From NCBI GenBank assembly GCA_902788205.1, contig CADAJJ010000005.1:11314-75313 (forward strand): a DNA stretch of 64,000 nucleotides, read 5' to 3'. Shown here piece by piece: positions 33,272-42,696 of the stretch. This DNA is from RUG023 sp900315435 (GTDB lineage: Bacteria > Spirochaetota > Spirochaetia > Sphaerochaetales > Sphaerochaetaceae). Numbering within the stretch: position 1 is the stretch's first letter; each line of letters starts with the position of its first letter. The position numbers and the translations under genes are program-made. The notes under the pieces are model-generated. The model saw nothing but the letters and a program-made list of their open reading frames with translations, was not told the origin of the DNA and ran no database searches.

Positions 33272-36200
33272 TCATAGCATTCTCTGAATGTGTACCGTGT
33301 CGCTGTAATCGAAAGTGGTCTTCGTACCGGTTTCCTTCGTCACGGTTTCAGCCCCTGTGTTATTCAAAAGATCAATGGTTGAAGTGATGGTAACCGTTGC
33401 CGTACGAGTATCGGACGAAGAATTGAAATAAGGGTATGTAACAACCATTGCAACAGGGGAATCCGCCAATTTCTCATCGAACTTCCCGACCTCAACGCCG
33501 ACATATTTCAACGGATCCCTACCCAAATATCCCGCAAATCCATCCTTTGAGATACCATCGCTAGCGCGAAGTCCGACTTCCTCTGTTGGAGAAAGAATGA
33601 AGGAAGAACTTCCTGCAATTTCCATTGCGCTGGTGATTTGGAAATATTGGTTTTTAATTGTCGCAGGATGCAGAATAACATCCCGTGGATTACAGCTGAC
33701 AACAGTTGCGCCGGAATAGCCAGTGTAAGGGTTTGTGCTGGGACCCCACCAATCTCCACCGAACTGACCATTGGCCGCGCTCAGAACTTGATTGATCTGG
33801 TAATTTACCAAGTTGACAATCTCCCGTGGGGACAAATCGCGGAACGCATTGTCCACCTCCTTGGAAGTTGACACTTGGCCACTTGAAATAATGGTGGACA
33901 CACTAGCCGAGTGTGTCATTCTTACTGACTGGGAAGCAGAACCATACTCAAGGAAGCAATCGTAGTGGTATCTTCCTTTATTGTCGACGGTAACCCCCTC
34001 TGTGTCCTTCGTAACGTCCACAGTCTGGATATCATCTTGCATAATTCGGTAGGCAGATGCGCCTGGACGGGGTGTCCAAACAATAGTGAAATATTCCCTG
34101 TCGTCATAAGGAATCACAACAACAGAATCAGGAGGAGCAAGTCGGTACCCATAATTCACAGGTATGGCATTTTCATCCACATCCGATGTCGAAGACAATG
34201 CTGATACGATTTTCCCGCCTCCATCATTTCTGTATGCTGCCACAGAATAGTACATGAGGTCATCGACGTCGTCAGTGAACGCAGAGGTGCCCGTTGTACC
34301 GGTCAATGATTCTGATTCTTCCGCGGCTGCATTTATGGAAGAAGAATACACGTAATATCCGTCAGCTCCCGTAACATCATCCCAATCAACAACAATCTGG
34401 TAGGAATAATTTCCGTGCGAAGCCGTCACAACAGCCGGCGGTCCGAACCATCCTCCCGTCACGCCTTCCACGGCTCCCGCGTCGACAGTGATTCCCGCGT
34501 CATCATTCGTCGCCAGGATCTTCACCGTGTAATCAGTCGACTTCGGGTACGGATTGGCCGTCGATTTGGCGAACAAAAAGGTCTGGTCATCGTTCTCGTA
34601 GGAGAAAACATAGGAACAAGAACCATCACTTGTGATATCAGTAGCATCCACCGTGATGTTTCCGACCGGGCTTACGCTTGTGTCGGTTCCTTTGTAGAGG
34701 ATGAATTCGTAGGAGGTCGCGCCCGGCATCGCCTTGAAGGTCACTGCGAAACTCGTGGGGGTATTGTCCTTCGCCGCGTTGTTCTGGGCGTAGGCGCTCA
34801 GAACCGGCCCGAGGGTATTTCCATCCTCCGCCACACTTCTCGCCGTTTCGTTCCCTTCGCTGTCGACCGCCACCGCCTGGAACTCATACGTATGGCCCGC
34901 GACAGGCGTGGTTCCGAGCAAAGTCGAGACGGAATAATCTGCTGTTTCTTTCGGGATATTCCCGGAAGTCGGATATGCCGTCTCCACCGAAGAGGAATCG
35001 TCTTTGTCCTTCACATATACCCTATAGCCGCTGAAATCGCGACTCCCTTCCCAAGCGCTGTCAAAAGTCAGGGTTATGTCGGCAAGCGACGCACCGTCGC
35101 TTGCGATGAAGGAAGGAGCAAGAAGTGTCGAACCGTTTGTCGAAACGAGTGTTGTCGTCCCGTTGTACGGATCGCTCTCTTCTGTTGCGTATGTTGCTTC
35201 GACATAGAAAGCTGTCGAGTCGAGTCCGCTGATCGAAATCATGGCATTGAACGTCGAGATACCGGTTTCCGTGTCGTCCGTCCGCGTCACGGTATAGGGA
35301 ATCGTCGCATCTCCGACAGTCACCGTGCTCGAAACCGATGTCGAGTCATTCCACCCGACCGTGATTGATTCCGTGTTTTCGCCCCAGCGGATCGTGTAGG
35401 ACAGATTCGCCGCGTCCAGAGACGGATTGGTTTTGTCTCCACCGTAGTAGATCTTGGAAGGATCGGATGTGCTCAGCCTGGTCTGCCAAGAAAGCTTCAC
35501 CGAAGATGCGAGGGACGTAGTCGCCGAGAGATTCCCGGTGACGTAATCGACGGCAACGAACCAATCGGGGGAATAACCGAGGGCATCGTCCGACTGGCGG
35601 AGAGAGGAGACGGTGCCGTCGCTGTATTGGACACCCACGGAGAAAGTCCACGTATGCTTGGTGCGCGAATTGAACGTAGAGGAAAAATTCGGCCCCGTTG
35701 CGATGCGCGCGACCGCGCTTACTCCTCCGGTTGTCTGGGTAATTGTCACATCGTCAAGCAGCTGAGCCCCATGTCCATCGTCGCAATAGACAACGAAGGA
35801 GCAGTCATCGGGAAGCCCGGACTGCGAATGCCAATCATAGAACCACGACAGATTTGCTTCGACCGTGGCATCCCGGCTTGTCGCTGTATAAGTTCCGCTA
35901 TTCGTCACCGTCAAATCCGTCGGCAGAAATATCGTATACCCCGGCTCCGCCGTCACGGCGATGGAAGAGGACGAATCCTGTTCGTAATACACTTTACCAT
36001 TGACGATATAAGCAGCTGTCACCCGGTACAGATACTCTGTGTTTGCCGACACAGTCGTGTCGGTGAATGTATAGACCGTTTTCCCAAGTGAATCGAGCGC
36101 CGTCTGGGTGAAGGATGTGTTGCTCGTATCGTTGATGTCCGTTTCTTTGCGCACCACCGCCGTCCATGTCAATCCGTCGTCGTCACTTCTCTCAAGTTTC

Positions 36201-37141
36201 ACGCGATGAGCGACATCACCGATGTTGCTTCTGTAATCAGGCGCAGTCCAGGAAACCACGACAGAATCTTTCTTCGCCTCCGCACCGCTTGTGGCGCTGA
36301 TTGTAGTAATCGGCATCGGAAGGAACGTCCTATCGGTCGTGATCGTCTCGCTGCCCGAGTCGAGGTCAGAGGAAAGGAGCGCTTTTCCCTCCGGATCGTA
36401 GAGCATCGCGGTGACCTTGTAGGAAACTTCCGCTGCGGAGGAATCGAAAGACTGTGCAAGGGTCGCATCCACAACCTCAAAGTCTCCCGCATCGTACGTT
36501 GTCTTGACGCCTGAATCGTAAACAGTATACGTTTCATCACTTTTCGTTGCGTTCACAACAACCCGGTAACCGCTGTAGAGCATCGTTTCTGAAGACTCGT
36601 CCATATCGGAAAGGAGTCCGTCAATGCCATAGCGGAGCGTGACATTGGTGCCTGCGACCTGGGGCTCAAGCCATACGGAAGGAGCTGTCGCCCCTTCCAC
36701 AATCTCTGAAGCGTCCGAGGAAATCAACCCTTTCGCTCCACTCGATGATACTACCGGAATGTTTGTAACCACCCAGGCAAGCACATGCTTTCCCGCGCTC
36801 TGGTCCGACAAGGTAAACACGTAGTGTCCAGCCACCGACTGAGCTACGACGGGAATCGTATGAATCGTGGAATAATCAGGACCTGAAAGATAATAGAGAG
36901 TGTAATATGCGCCTGCCGCGATCTCATCCGGATCCCCGGAGAAATCGAACGTGATGGTAGACTTCTCCGTCGTAGTGGCAGCAAGATCCGTGACCGCAGT
37001 CGGCTGAATCTGGCTGGTCAACGCCTCGGCTTCCAGCTCGGTTGTATCCATCGGACTCAATGTGCAGGAAACACATACGCCTCCGGCAAGAAGCGCACCT
37101 GCAAGCAGATAAACCTGTGGCCAAAGTCTCCATTCTTTCAT
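33272..37141 (-). CDS. Very large FnIII-repeat lipoprotein (1289 residues)
   Basis: A signal peptide with lipobox GVCVSC is followed by a long array of FnIII-like beta-sandwich repeats (recurring patterns such as VSWTAPDY, EYLYRVTAAY, GYRVYVKDKD, TYEFQAVAVD). The last about 200 residues (from LSPREIVNLVNYQINQ) form a distinct domain with GGDWWGPSTNPYTGYSG. Asp/Ser/Thr content is high. ATG 37141 is preferred over TTG 37159 because the hydrophobic signal follows directly, though the ribosome-binding site is weak. It is first of a four-gene exported-protein operon. I do not recognise the family beyond FnIII. Confidence 0.8.
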   Translation of the reverse strand: MKEWRLWPQVYLLAGALLAGGVCVSCTLSPMDTTELEAEALTSQIQPTAVTDLAATTTEKSTITFDFSGDPDEIAAGAYYTLYYLSGPDYSTIHTIPVVAQSVAGHYVFTLSDQSAGKHVLAWVVTNIPVVSSSGAKGLISSDASEIVEGATAPSVWLEPQVAGTNVTLRYGIDGLLSDMDESSETMLYSGYRVVVNATKSDETYTVYDSGVKTTYDAGDFEVVDATLAQSFDSSAAEVSYKVTAMLYDPEGKALLSSDLDSGSETITTDRTFLPMPITTISATSGAEAKKDSVVVSWTAPDYRSNIGDVAHRVKLERSDDDGLTWTAVVRKETDINDTSNTSFTQTALDSLGKTVYTFTDTTVSANTEYLYRVTAAYIVNGKVYYEQDSSSSIAVTAEPGYTIFLPTDLTVTNSGTYTATSRDATVEANLSWFYDWHSQSGLPDDCSFVVYCDDGHGAQLLDDVTITQTTGGVSAVARIATGPNFSSTFNSRTKHTWTFSVGVQYSDGTVSSLRQSDDALGYSPDWFVAVDYVTGNLSATTSLASSVKLSWQTRLSTSDPSKIYYGGDKTNPSLDAANLSYTIRWGENTESITVGWNDSTSVSSTVTVGDATIPYTVTRTDDTETGISTFNAMISISGLDSTAFYVEATYATEESDPYNGTTTLVSTNGSTLLAPSFIASDGASLADITLTFDSAWEGSRDFSGYRVYVKDKDDSSSVETAYPTSGNIPKETADYSVSTLLGTTPVAGHTYEFQAVAVDSEGNETARSVAEDGNTLGPVLSAYAQNNAAKDNTPTSFAVTFKAMPGATSYEFILYKGTDTSVSPVGNITVDATDITSDGSCSYVFSYENDDQTFLFAKSTANPYPKSTDYTVKILATNDDAGITVDAGAVEGVTGGWFGPPAVVTASHGNYSYQIVVDWDDVTGADGYYVYSSSINAAAEESESLTGTTGTSAFTDDVDDLMYYSVAAYRNDGGGKIVSALSSTSDVDENAIPVNYGYRLAPPDSVVVIPYDDREYFTIVWTPRPGASAYRIMQDDIQTVDVTKDTEGVTVDNKGRYHYDCFLEYGSASQSVRMTHSASVSTIISSGQVSTSKEVDNAFRDLSPREIVNLVNYQINQVLSAANGQFGGDWWGPSTNPYTGYSGATVVSCNPRDVILHPATIKNQYFQITSAMEIAGSSSFILSPTEEVGLRASDGISKDGFAGYLGRDPLKYVGVEVGKFDEKLADSPVAMVVTYPYFNSSSDTRTATVTITSTIDLLNNTGAETVTKETGTKTTFDYSDTVHIQRML

Positions 37142-37168
37142 ACCTATGATGGTGGACAAAAAGACTCT

Positions 37169-37197
37169 ATCATGTCAAGTAAACGACACTATGACAA
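37169..37197 (-). promoter_or_regulatory. Predicted promoter of the FnIII lipoprotein operon
   Basis: On the minus strand, TTGTCA (37192-37197) and CATGAT (37169-37174) are 17 bases apart, about 28 bases before the ATG at 37141. A perfect TTGACA also occurs at 37173-37178 but has no -10 at a workable distance. Confidence 0.4.
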
Positions 37198-37296
37198 AAA
37201 TAGTCGTTCGTGTATTGCTTTGATTATTTTTTGTCCGACAACCAAATAGCGCGCAATGTTCCCCAACACCATGTTGACAATCAGTCAGTGTGTTGA

Positions 37297-37791
37297 TTAT
37301 GTCACAACTTCCAGAAACCGTTCAAAAAACGCACGGTAGATAGCCAGCTTCCGCTCGAACGGCATCGTGTTGGCCGCGCTCGGCGAGGGCAAGGCCTGAA
37401 AGACCAGATGTTCCGGGTACCACGCGATGAAGCGACGATAGAACGCTTCCGCCTTCTTTCCGGTAAATGCCACAGCCTGTAAACAGGGGTGGAGTTTGAT
37501 GAAAGGGACCAAATCGTTGGGCTCTACCTTCCGGTAGCCGGAGTCCAGGCTCCCCTCACGGTCAAAGCGCCTGAGGGTGTCCCACAGCGCGACCCGATGG
37601 GCCAGCAACAGCTGTTCCTTTGCTTCATACGAATCAACCGGATTGCCGAACAGGCGGCTCATGATCGGCCAGAAGGCGTTGGTCGGATGCCCGTAGTACT
37701 CCCGTTTTTCCAGCGAGACGCGGCTCGGGCCGGTGCCCAACACCAACACCAGCGCGTCTTTTCCCTCTATTGGCGGAAATCCCTGCTGCAT
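37297..37791 (-). CDS. Uracil/hypoxanthine-DNA glycosylase superfamily protein
   Basis: A 164-residue base-excision repair enzyme of the small UDG superfamily. The segment LVLGTGPSRVSLEKREYYGHPTN with NAFWPIM matches the family 6 (deoxyinosine/hypoxanthine-DNA glycosylase) active-site region, and the C-terminal LPSPSAANT is the DNA-intercalation motif. The N-terminal FPPIEG fits that family too. The start at 37791 has no good ribosome-binding site, and no better in-frame start is seen. Base specificity cannot be fixed by eye; mismatch (G:T/U) glycosylase Mug is the alternative. Confidence 0.8.
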   Translation of the reverse strand: MQQGFPPIEGKDALVLVLGTGPSRVSLEKREYYGHPTNAFWPIMSRLFGNPVDSYEAKEQLLLAHRVALWDTLRRFDREGSLDSGYRKVEPNDLVPFIKLHPCLQAVAFTGKKAEAFYRRFIAWYPEHLVFQALPSPSAANTMPFERKLAIYRAFFERFLEVVT

Positions 37792-37881
37792 GATTTGCCA
37801 TGATACCCGATTCCGGTGCCTCTTGTCTCCGAAATGTTTTGTAGGTATTTCTAGATATCTTTTCTTCAAGGAGTCCACAGT

Positions 37882-38643
37882 ATGGAACGAGCACCGGTAC
37901 TTTTTGTCGGACATGGGTCGCCCATGAACGCGATTACGGACAATCCGGCAAGGCATGCATGGAAACAGCTGGGAAGCCAGCTCGGGAAACCCAAGGCCAT
38001 CATCGCCGTCAGCGCGCACTGGACGAGCAGGGGCGGAACCAAGGTGAACACGCAGGCAGTCAACCGCCAGATATACGACATGTACGGTTTTCCACAAGAA
38101 CTGTATGACCTGCGGTACGAACCAAAAGGGAATCCGGCCTTGGCCGGCAGGGTCGCCACCCTGCTGGAAGCGAGTCCGGACACCTCGTGGGGAATCGACC
38201 ACGGCATCTGGAGCATCCTCTGCAACATGTATCCCGCCTGCGACGTGCCGGTGGTGATGGTCAGCACCGATGTCACCGCCACCCCGGCAAAGCTCTACGG
38301 ACTAGGCAGGAAGCTGGGCCCCCTCCGCGACGAAGGGTACGCGATCCTTGCCAGCGGAAACGTGGTCCACAACTTGGGGAAGGTCGGTTGGGACATGCAG
38401 GACGGCTATCCCTGGGCTGACGCCTTCGACAAGAAAATCGAGCAAGCGGTCTGTGGCGGAAACCACCAGAAGGTGATGGACTACGCATCGGTCGCCGGTT
38501 CCCGGCTGGCAGTACCTACTCCCGAGCACTTCCTGCCGCTCATCGTCGCCCTTGGAGCTATCCGGGAGGATGACAAGGCCACCTCGTTCAACGCCTATCG
38601 GGAACTGGGGTCGATGAGCATGACTTCCTTCCTGTGGAAGTAG
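37882..38643 (+). CDS. ygiD: 4,5-DOPA extradiol dioxygenase-like protein (YgiD family)
   Basis: The 253-residue protein matches the class III extradiol ring-cleavage dioxygenase family, which includes plant DODA and E. coli YgiD. Likely metal and catalytic His residues appear in FVGHGSPMNAI (H11), SAHWTS, GIDHGIWS and the late TPEHFLPL. E. coli YgiD is zinc- or iron-dependent; in an apparent anaerobe an oxygen-dependent ring cleavage would be odd, so the real substrate is uncertain. CAAGGAG precedes the ATG. It is convergent with the FAD dehydrogenase gene, with 1 bp between the stops. Confidence 0.9.
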   Translation: MERAPVLFVGHGSPMNAITDNPARHAWKQLGSQLGKPKAIIAVSAHWTSRGGTKVNTQAVNRQIYDMYGFPQELYDLRYEPKGNPALAGRVATLLEASPDTSWGIDHGIWSILCNMYPACDVPVVMVSTDVTATPAKLYGLGRKLGPLRDEGYAILASGNVVHNLGKVGWDMQDGYPWADAFDKKIEQAVCGGNHQKVMDYASVAGSRLAVPTPEHFLPLIVALGAIREDDKATSFNAYRELGSMSMTSFLWK

Positions 38644-38644
38644 G

Positions 38645-40204
38645 TCAGCGGGAACAGTATCGCGCCACGGCGTCGGCGCAAGCGATGCCATCCAAAGCCG
38701 CGCTGACGATGCCGCCGGCATACCCGGCTCCCTCGCCACAGGGGAAAAGCCCCGCGCGCCCGACGTGCATCAGGCTCGTCTCGTCGCGGGGGATCCGGAC
38801 CGGGCTGCTGGTACGGCTCTCGCAGGCGACGAGCAAGGCCTCGTTGGTCAGGAACCCCTTCGCCTTCCGCCCAAACACCTCGAAACCTGTTTTCAAGCGG
38901 GTGGAAATGAAGCGGGGCAGAACGGCATCCATGTCCGCGCTGGCAATACCCGGATAGTAGCTGGTCTGGGGCAACGTTTCGGAAAGATGCCCTTGCAGGA
39001 AATCCCCCATCCGCTGGGCAGGCGCCACCATCTTTCCTCCTCCCATCTTCCAGGTATGGGACTCGAAGGCCTCGACGAAATCGAGCATGGCGAGATGTCC
39101 TCCGAACTGCTTCGGGGAAAGGTCCTCCGGGCGCAGCTCCACCACCATGCCGCTGTTGGCGAAACGGCCGCTTCTGGCGCTGGAACTCATGCCGTTGACC
39201 GAAAGGTACCCCGTCCGGGTGCAGGACGGGACAATCACTCCTCCGGGGCACATGCAGAAGGAATAGACGCCCCTCCCCGCCGCCTGGGTTACGAACCAGT
39301 AGTCGGCCGGCGGCAGGTATTTGCCCCTGCCCTCCGCACAGTGGTACTGGATCTGGTCGACCAGCTCCTGGGGATGCTCAAGACGGACGCCGACGGCGAC
39401 GCCTTTGCTCTGGATCGCGATTCCCTGCCCGTCCAAATAGCGGAACAGCTCGCTGGCGGAATGGCCGACGGCCAAGATGACAGGACCCTCGTAGGTCTTG
39501 CCGCTCTCGGTGACCACCCCGGCGACAGCGCCATCACTGGCGTACTCCAGGGCAACCACCTTGCTTTGGAAATGGAACTCCCCTCCGTTGTTCTGGATGG
39601 TGGCACGGATTTTCTGGATGACGCCGGGCAACCTGTCGCTGCCGATATGGGGATGGGTCTCGTAAAGGATCGCCGGATCCGCCCCATGCTGGCAGAACTG
39701 GGAAAGCACCTTGGCGACGTCCCCGCGCTTGTCGCTGCGCGTGAAGAGCTTGCCGTCGCTGAAAGCGCCAGCCCCGCCCTCGCCGAACCCATAGTTCGAG
39801 TCGGGATTGACGACACCGCTCCGACCCATCTTGGCGATGTCCAGTTTGCGTTGCTCGACACTCTTGCCCCGCTCGATGATTACCGGCTTCAGGCCGACCT
39901 CCAGAAGCCGTAGCGCCGCGAAGAGCCCGGCGGGACCGGCACCAACGACAATCACCTGCGGTTTCCGGGCGCAATCCTGGTACTGGGTCCTCGCATAGTC
40001 CTGTTCCGCGCGCTCCCCGAGATAGACCTCGTAGGTCCGGTCGACATAGACCTGCCTGCGGCGGGCATCGATGCTTTCTCGCCTGATACGCAGGTCGGTG
40101 ATTTCTTCACGTTTGACGGAAAGCTTCCGCGCGATCTGGGTACTGACAGCGCGGGATTTTGCCGCATCCTCTGGCTTCAGGCGCACATTGACAATGGTTC
40201 TCAT
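38645..40204 (-). CDS. FAD-dependent dehydrogenase of the BaiN/HI0933-like uncharacterised class
   Basis: A 519-residue flavoprotein. After a basic N-terminal domain of about 80 residues (RRESIDARRRQVYVDR), the FAD-binding motif is VIVVGAGPAGLFAAL (84-98). VNPDSNYGFGEGGAGAFSDGKL and the C-terminal FPCGEGAGYAGGIVSAALDG complete the signature of the large 'FAD-dependent dehydrogenase' family found across anaerobes. Its substrate is unknown. ATG 40204 is chosen for the GGGAGGA site just upstream. It stands alone. Confidence 0.85.
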   Translation of the reverse strand: MRTIVNVRLKPEDAAKSRAVSTQIARKLSVKREEITDLRIRRESIDARRRQVYVDRTYEVYLGERAEQDYARTQYQDCARKPQVIVVGAGPAGLFAALRLLEVGLKPVIIERGKSVEQRKLDIAKMGRSGVVNPDSNYGFGEGGAGAFSDGKLFTRSDKRGDVAKVLSQFCQHGADPAILYETHPHIGSDRLPGVIQKIRATIQNNGGEFHFQSKVVALEYASDGAVAGVVTESGKTYEGPVILAVGHSASELFRYLDGQGIAIQSKGVAVGVRLEHPQELVDQIQYHCAEGRGKYLPPADYWFVTQAAGRGVYSFCMCPGGVIVPSCTRTGYLSVNGMSSSARSGRFANSGMVVELRPEDLSPKQFGGHLAMLDFVEAFESHTWKMGGGKMVAPAQRMGDFLQGHLSETLPQTSYYPGIASADMDAVLPRFISTRLKTGFEVFGRKAKGFLTNEALLVACESRTSSPVRIPRDETSLMHVGRAGLFPCGEGAGYAGGIVSAALDGIACADAVARYCSR

Positions 40205-40327
40205 GGGTCCTCCCGGGAGCCGGCGCAACCGGTTCCGTGCTAGATTCTACACAGGTGGCTCCTCAGAGGAAAGATGCGCGCCATCCTTACAAACCATGTC
40301 GCGCTACACGAACCTTCTTCATAAAAA

Positions 40328-40343
40328 TCCAACTATCCAACTA
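40328..40343 (+). repeat. Tandem 8-bp repeat upstream of the efflux operon
   Basis: TCCAACTA occurs twice in direct tandem (40328-40335, 40336-40343), about 22 bases before a TATAGT -10-like element (40366-40371) that precedes the tolC-type gene. It could be a regulator site for the efflux operon. Confidence 0.4.
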
Positions 40344-40403
40344 TTTTTTCCATGCGGTTTTTCAGTATAGTAGTGGGCATCTTCCAAAGGAGGAGAAGGC
40401 TCC

Positions 40404-41696
40404 ATGCATCCCCACCCTCTTGTGTCAATCGCGTGCGCGTTGACTTGCGCGTTGCCTCTGACGGCGCGATCCATCACCCTCGACGAGGCGTTAGGCGCCG
40501 CCCGGTCTGAAAACAAGGAAATCAAGGTCGCCACCCTGGAGCTCGCCCAAAGCCAGAGGGAGAACTCGGTCAACGACTGGCTTCCCTCAATCAGCCTGCA
40601 AGTCGGCGCAAGCGCCAGCGCAAGCATCATCGACAAGTCGTTCAACTCCAGTTATTCCCTGGGAGGCGTCACCTGGTCGCTGGACAGCGAGGCCCGTTCA
40701 GCCAACAAGGCCAACCGGATCCTTTCCAACGAGAGCGCCCTGCTGGCTTACCAGAGCAAGGTCAACTCCATCAACAGCAAGGTCACCACCGCCTACTGGA
40801 ACGCCGAGGCGGCGCGCCTGGCCTGGGAAAGCCGGCAGAACACCCTCAAGCGGAACCAGCGTGCACTGCAGACCATCCAGGACAAGTTCGAAGCAGGAAC
40901 GGCGACCACCCTTTCCGTGAGTCAAGCGGAGATGAGCGTCGCCGACAGCCAGTACCAGGCCCAGATCGCCAGGCAGACCTACCAGACCGCCCTGACCACT
41001 CTCTCCAATCTGACGGGTCTGGACATCGGAGAAGATACCGTCCTCCAGGAGATGCCGGGAGAGTCCACCTTGCAGGACCGTTCGCTTCTGACCGGCAGCC
41101 TGGAGGACACCACCACGATCAAGCAATACGCGCTTGCCCTCGCCAGGGCCCGTCAGACGTTGGCCGACGCAACGTCCGAAGGCAAGGGGATCTCGGTCAA
41201 CGTCACCGCAAAGACCAGCTTCGGGGACACCATCTACAGCTACCGTGACCACGATGGTTCCTGGGGCTTTTCCGACTTCGCCGACACCACCACCCTCGGG
41301 GTGACCGTCTCGGTTCCCCTGGACCACCTGTTCCGGAACTCCAGCGCCTCCATCGCCATCGACAGCGCCCGCTACGACATCCAGATTGCCGAACTGAACT
41401 TGCAACAGGCATTGGACGACCTACGGACAGACGTGGAGAACGCCATCACCAGCGTCCGGCAGACCGAGGACAATCTCCATCTTCTGGACCACCATCTGGC
41501 GCTGGCCCAGGAGCAGCTCGAGCTGACCCAGGCAAGCTATGACGCAGGGAAAAGCAGCTTTAGCGACCTGGAAGACGCCAAACAGGCGGTCAGCGACGCC
41601 GAGCTTTCCAAAGTGCAACAACAGCTGAACCACACCATCGCGCTGTACGACCTGGCGACGCTTCTCGAGTGCCCGGTGGCCGACCTTACCCGATAA
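40404..41696 (+). CDS. TolC-family outer-membrane efflux protein
   Basis: Outer-membrane channel of a tripartite pump, 430 residues after ATG 40404 (AAGGAGGAG upstream). A signal peptide (about 1-22, ending LTARS) is followed by the TolC repeat pattern: long Ala/Gln/Ser-rich coiled coils in two halves, each opening near a beta-strand block (ITLDEALGAARSENKEI and the later VSVPLDHLFRNSSASI with LNLQQALDDLRTDVENAI). It begins an operon with the adaptor (16 bp on) and the RND pump. Confidence 0.92.
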   Translation: MHPHPLVSIACALTCALPLTARSITLDEALGAARSENKEIKVATLELAQSQRENSVNDWLPSISLQVGASASASIIDKSFNSSYSLGGVTWSLDSEARSANKANRILSNESALLAYQSKVNSINSKVTTAYWNAEAARLAWESRQNTLKRNQRALQTIQDKFEAGTATTLSVSQAEMSVADSQYQAQIARQTYQTALTTLSNLTGLDIGEDTVLQEMPGESTLQDRSLLTGSLEDTTTIKQYALALARARQTLADATSEGKGISVNVTAKTSFGDTIYSYRDHDGSWGFSDFADTTTLGVTVSVPLDHLFRNSSASIAIDSARYDIQIAELNLQQALDDLRTDVENAITSVRQTEDNLHLLDHHLALAQEQLELTQASYDAGKSSFSDLEDAKQAVSDAELSKVQQQLNHTIALYDLATLLECPVADLTR

Positions 41697-41712
41697 CAGG
41701 AGGAAGTTTTGT

Positions 41713-42687
41713 ATGGAAGATGAAGAAAAGATGAACACCAAAGAAACCCCTGAAGGAAGCCCCAAACCAGGCATTCTTGACCGCATCGTCACGATTGTCC
41801 TGCTCGCCATCTGCCTGCTCATGGCATATCTGGTCGCCAAGCCGTTGATCGGCAAGGTCTCCGGGAACGACGCGGAGCCGAAAGGCCCTGCCAAAACTAC
41901 CGAGGCGGTGGTCAACGTCAGCACCTACACGGTCGAGCCCGCCACCTTCGTGCGTACCTCGACGATGGGGGCCCAGCTCGAAGGAAGCATGGACGCCCAC
42001 AACCTCTACTCGACCGAGGTGGCCGGCACGCTGACCGCGCTCGACCTTTCTGTCGGTCAGACCATCCAGGCCGGCCAGGTGATCGGCACGGTAGACCCCT
42101 CCACCCCGGGCGAGGTCTACAAGCCCACCGCCATCAAGGCGACCATCGGGGGAACGGTCTACACGGTGGACAGCTATGTCGGTCAGCGGATCACCACCGG
42201 CACCAGCCTGGCCACCGTCGGCTCCTCTGGCGAGCTCGAAGTGGTGGCCCATGTGGCGGAGCGCTATCTTTCCACCTTGGAGGAAGGCATGCAGGCGACC
42301 TTTACCGCCAGCGCCTGGCCAGACGAGCGCTTCGCGGCCACCATCAAGACCATTAGCCCGACGGTCAACACGACCAACCGCACCGTCGAGGTGACCCTTT
42401 CCATCGACAAGCCCGACGCCCGCCTGAAGGAGGGCATGTATGTCTCCCTGCGGCTGACCATCGACCAGGTGGACGGCGCGCTCACCATTCCCTCCACCGC
42501 TCTGACCACTTATCTTGGAGAGTATGTCGTCTATGTGGCGGACGGAGAAAACGCCAGGCGCGTGCCCGTCACCCTCGGGTCCGCCAACGACACCCAGACC
42601 GTCATCACCAGTGGTCTCAAAGCCGGCGACCAGGTAATCACCGCGGGCAACGTCACCGAAGGCACCAGGATCTCCGTGGTCAAGTGA
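41713..42687 (+). CDS. RND efflux periplasmic adaptor (membrane fusion protein)
   Basis: The 324-residue adaptor has an N-terminal membrane anchor (about 22-44, DRIVTIVLLAICLLMAY) rather than a lipoprotein signal. Barrel-sandwich hybrid segments follow (AGTLTALDLSVGQTIQAGQVIG and IGGTVYTVDSYVGQ). The coiled-coil hairpin is very short or absent. The beta-barrel and membrane-proximal regions end in GLKAGDQVITAGN. It bridges the inner-membrane pump and the TolC-type channel. AGGAGG precedes the ATG, and the pump gene follows after 9 bp. Confidence 0.9.
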   Translation: MEDEEKMNTKETPEGSPKPGILDRIVTIVLLAICLLMAYLVAKPLIGKVSGNDAEPKGPAKTTEAVVNVSTYTVEPATFVRTSTMGAQLEGSMDAHNLYSTEVAGTLTALDLSVGQTIQAGQVIGTVDPSTPGEVYKPTAIKATIGGTVYTVDSYVGQRITTGTSLATVGSSGELEVVAHVAERYLSTLEEGMQATFTASAWPDERFAATIKTISPTVNTTNRTVEVTLSIDKPDARLKEGMYVSLRLTIDQVDGALTIPSTALTTYLGEYVVYVADGENARRVPVTLGSANDTQTVITSGLKAGDQVITAGNVTEGTRISVVK

Positions 42688-42696
42688 GGCGAACCG

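Noticed and set aside
37274..37302. TTGACA-17-TTATGT promoter-like pair on the + strand
   Set aside because: It would run antisense into the DNA glycosylase gene with no product; probably chance.
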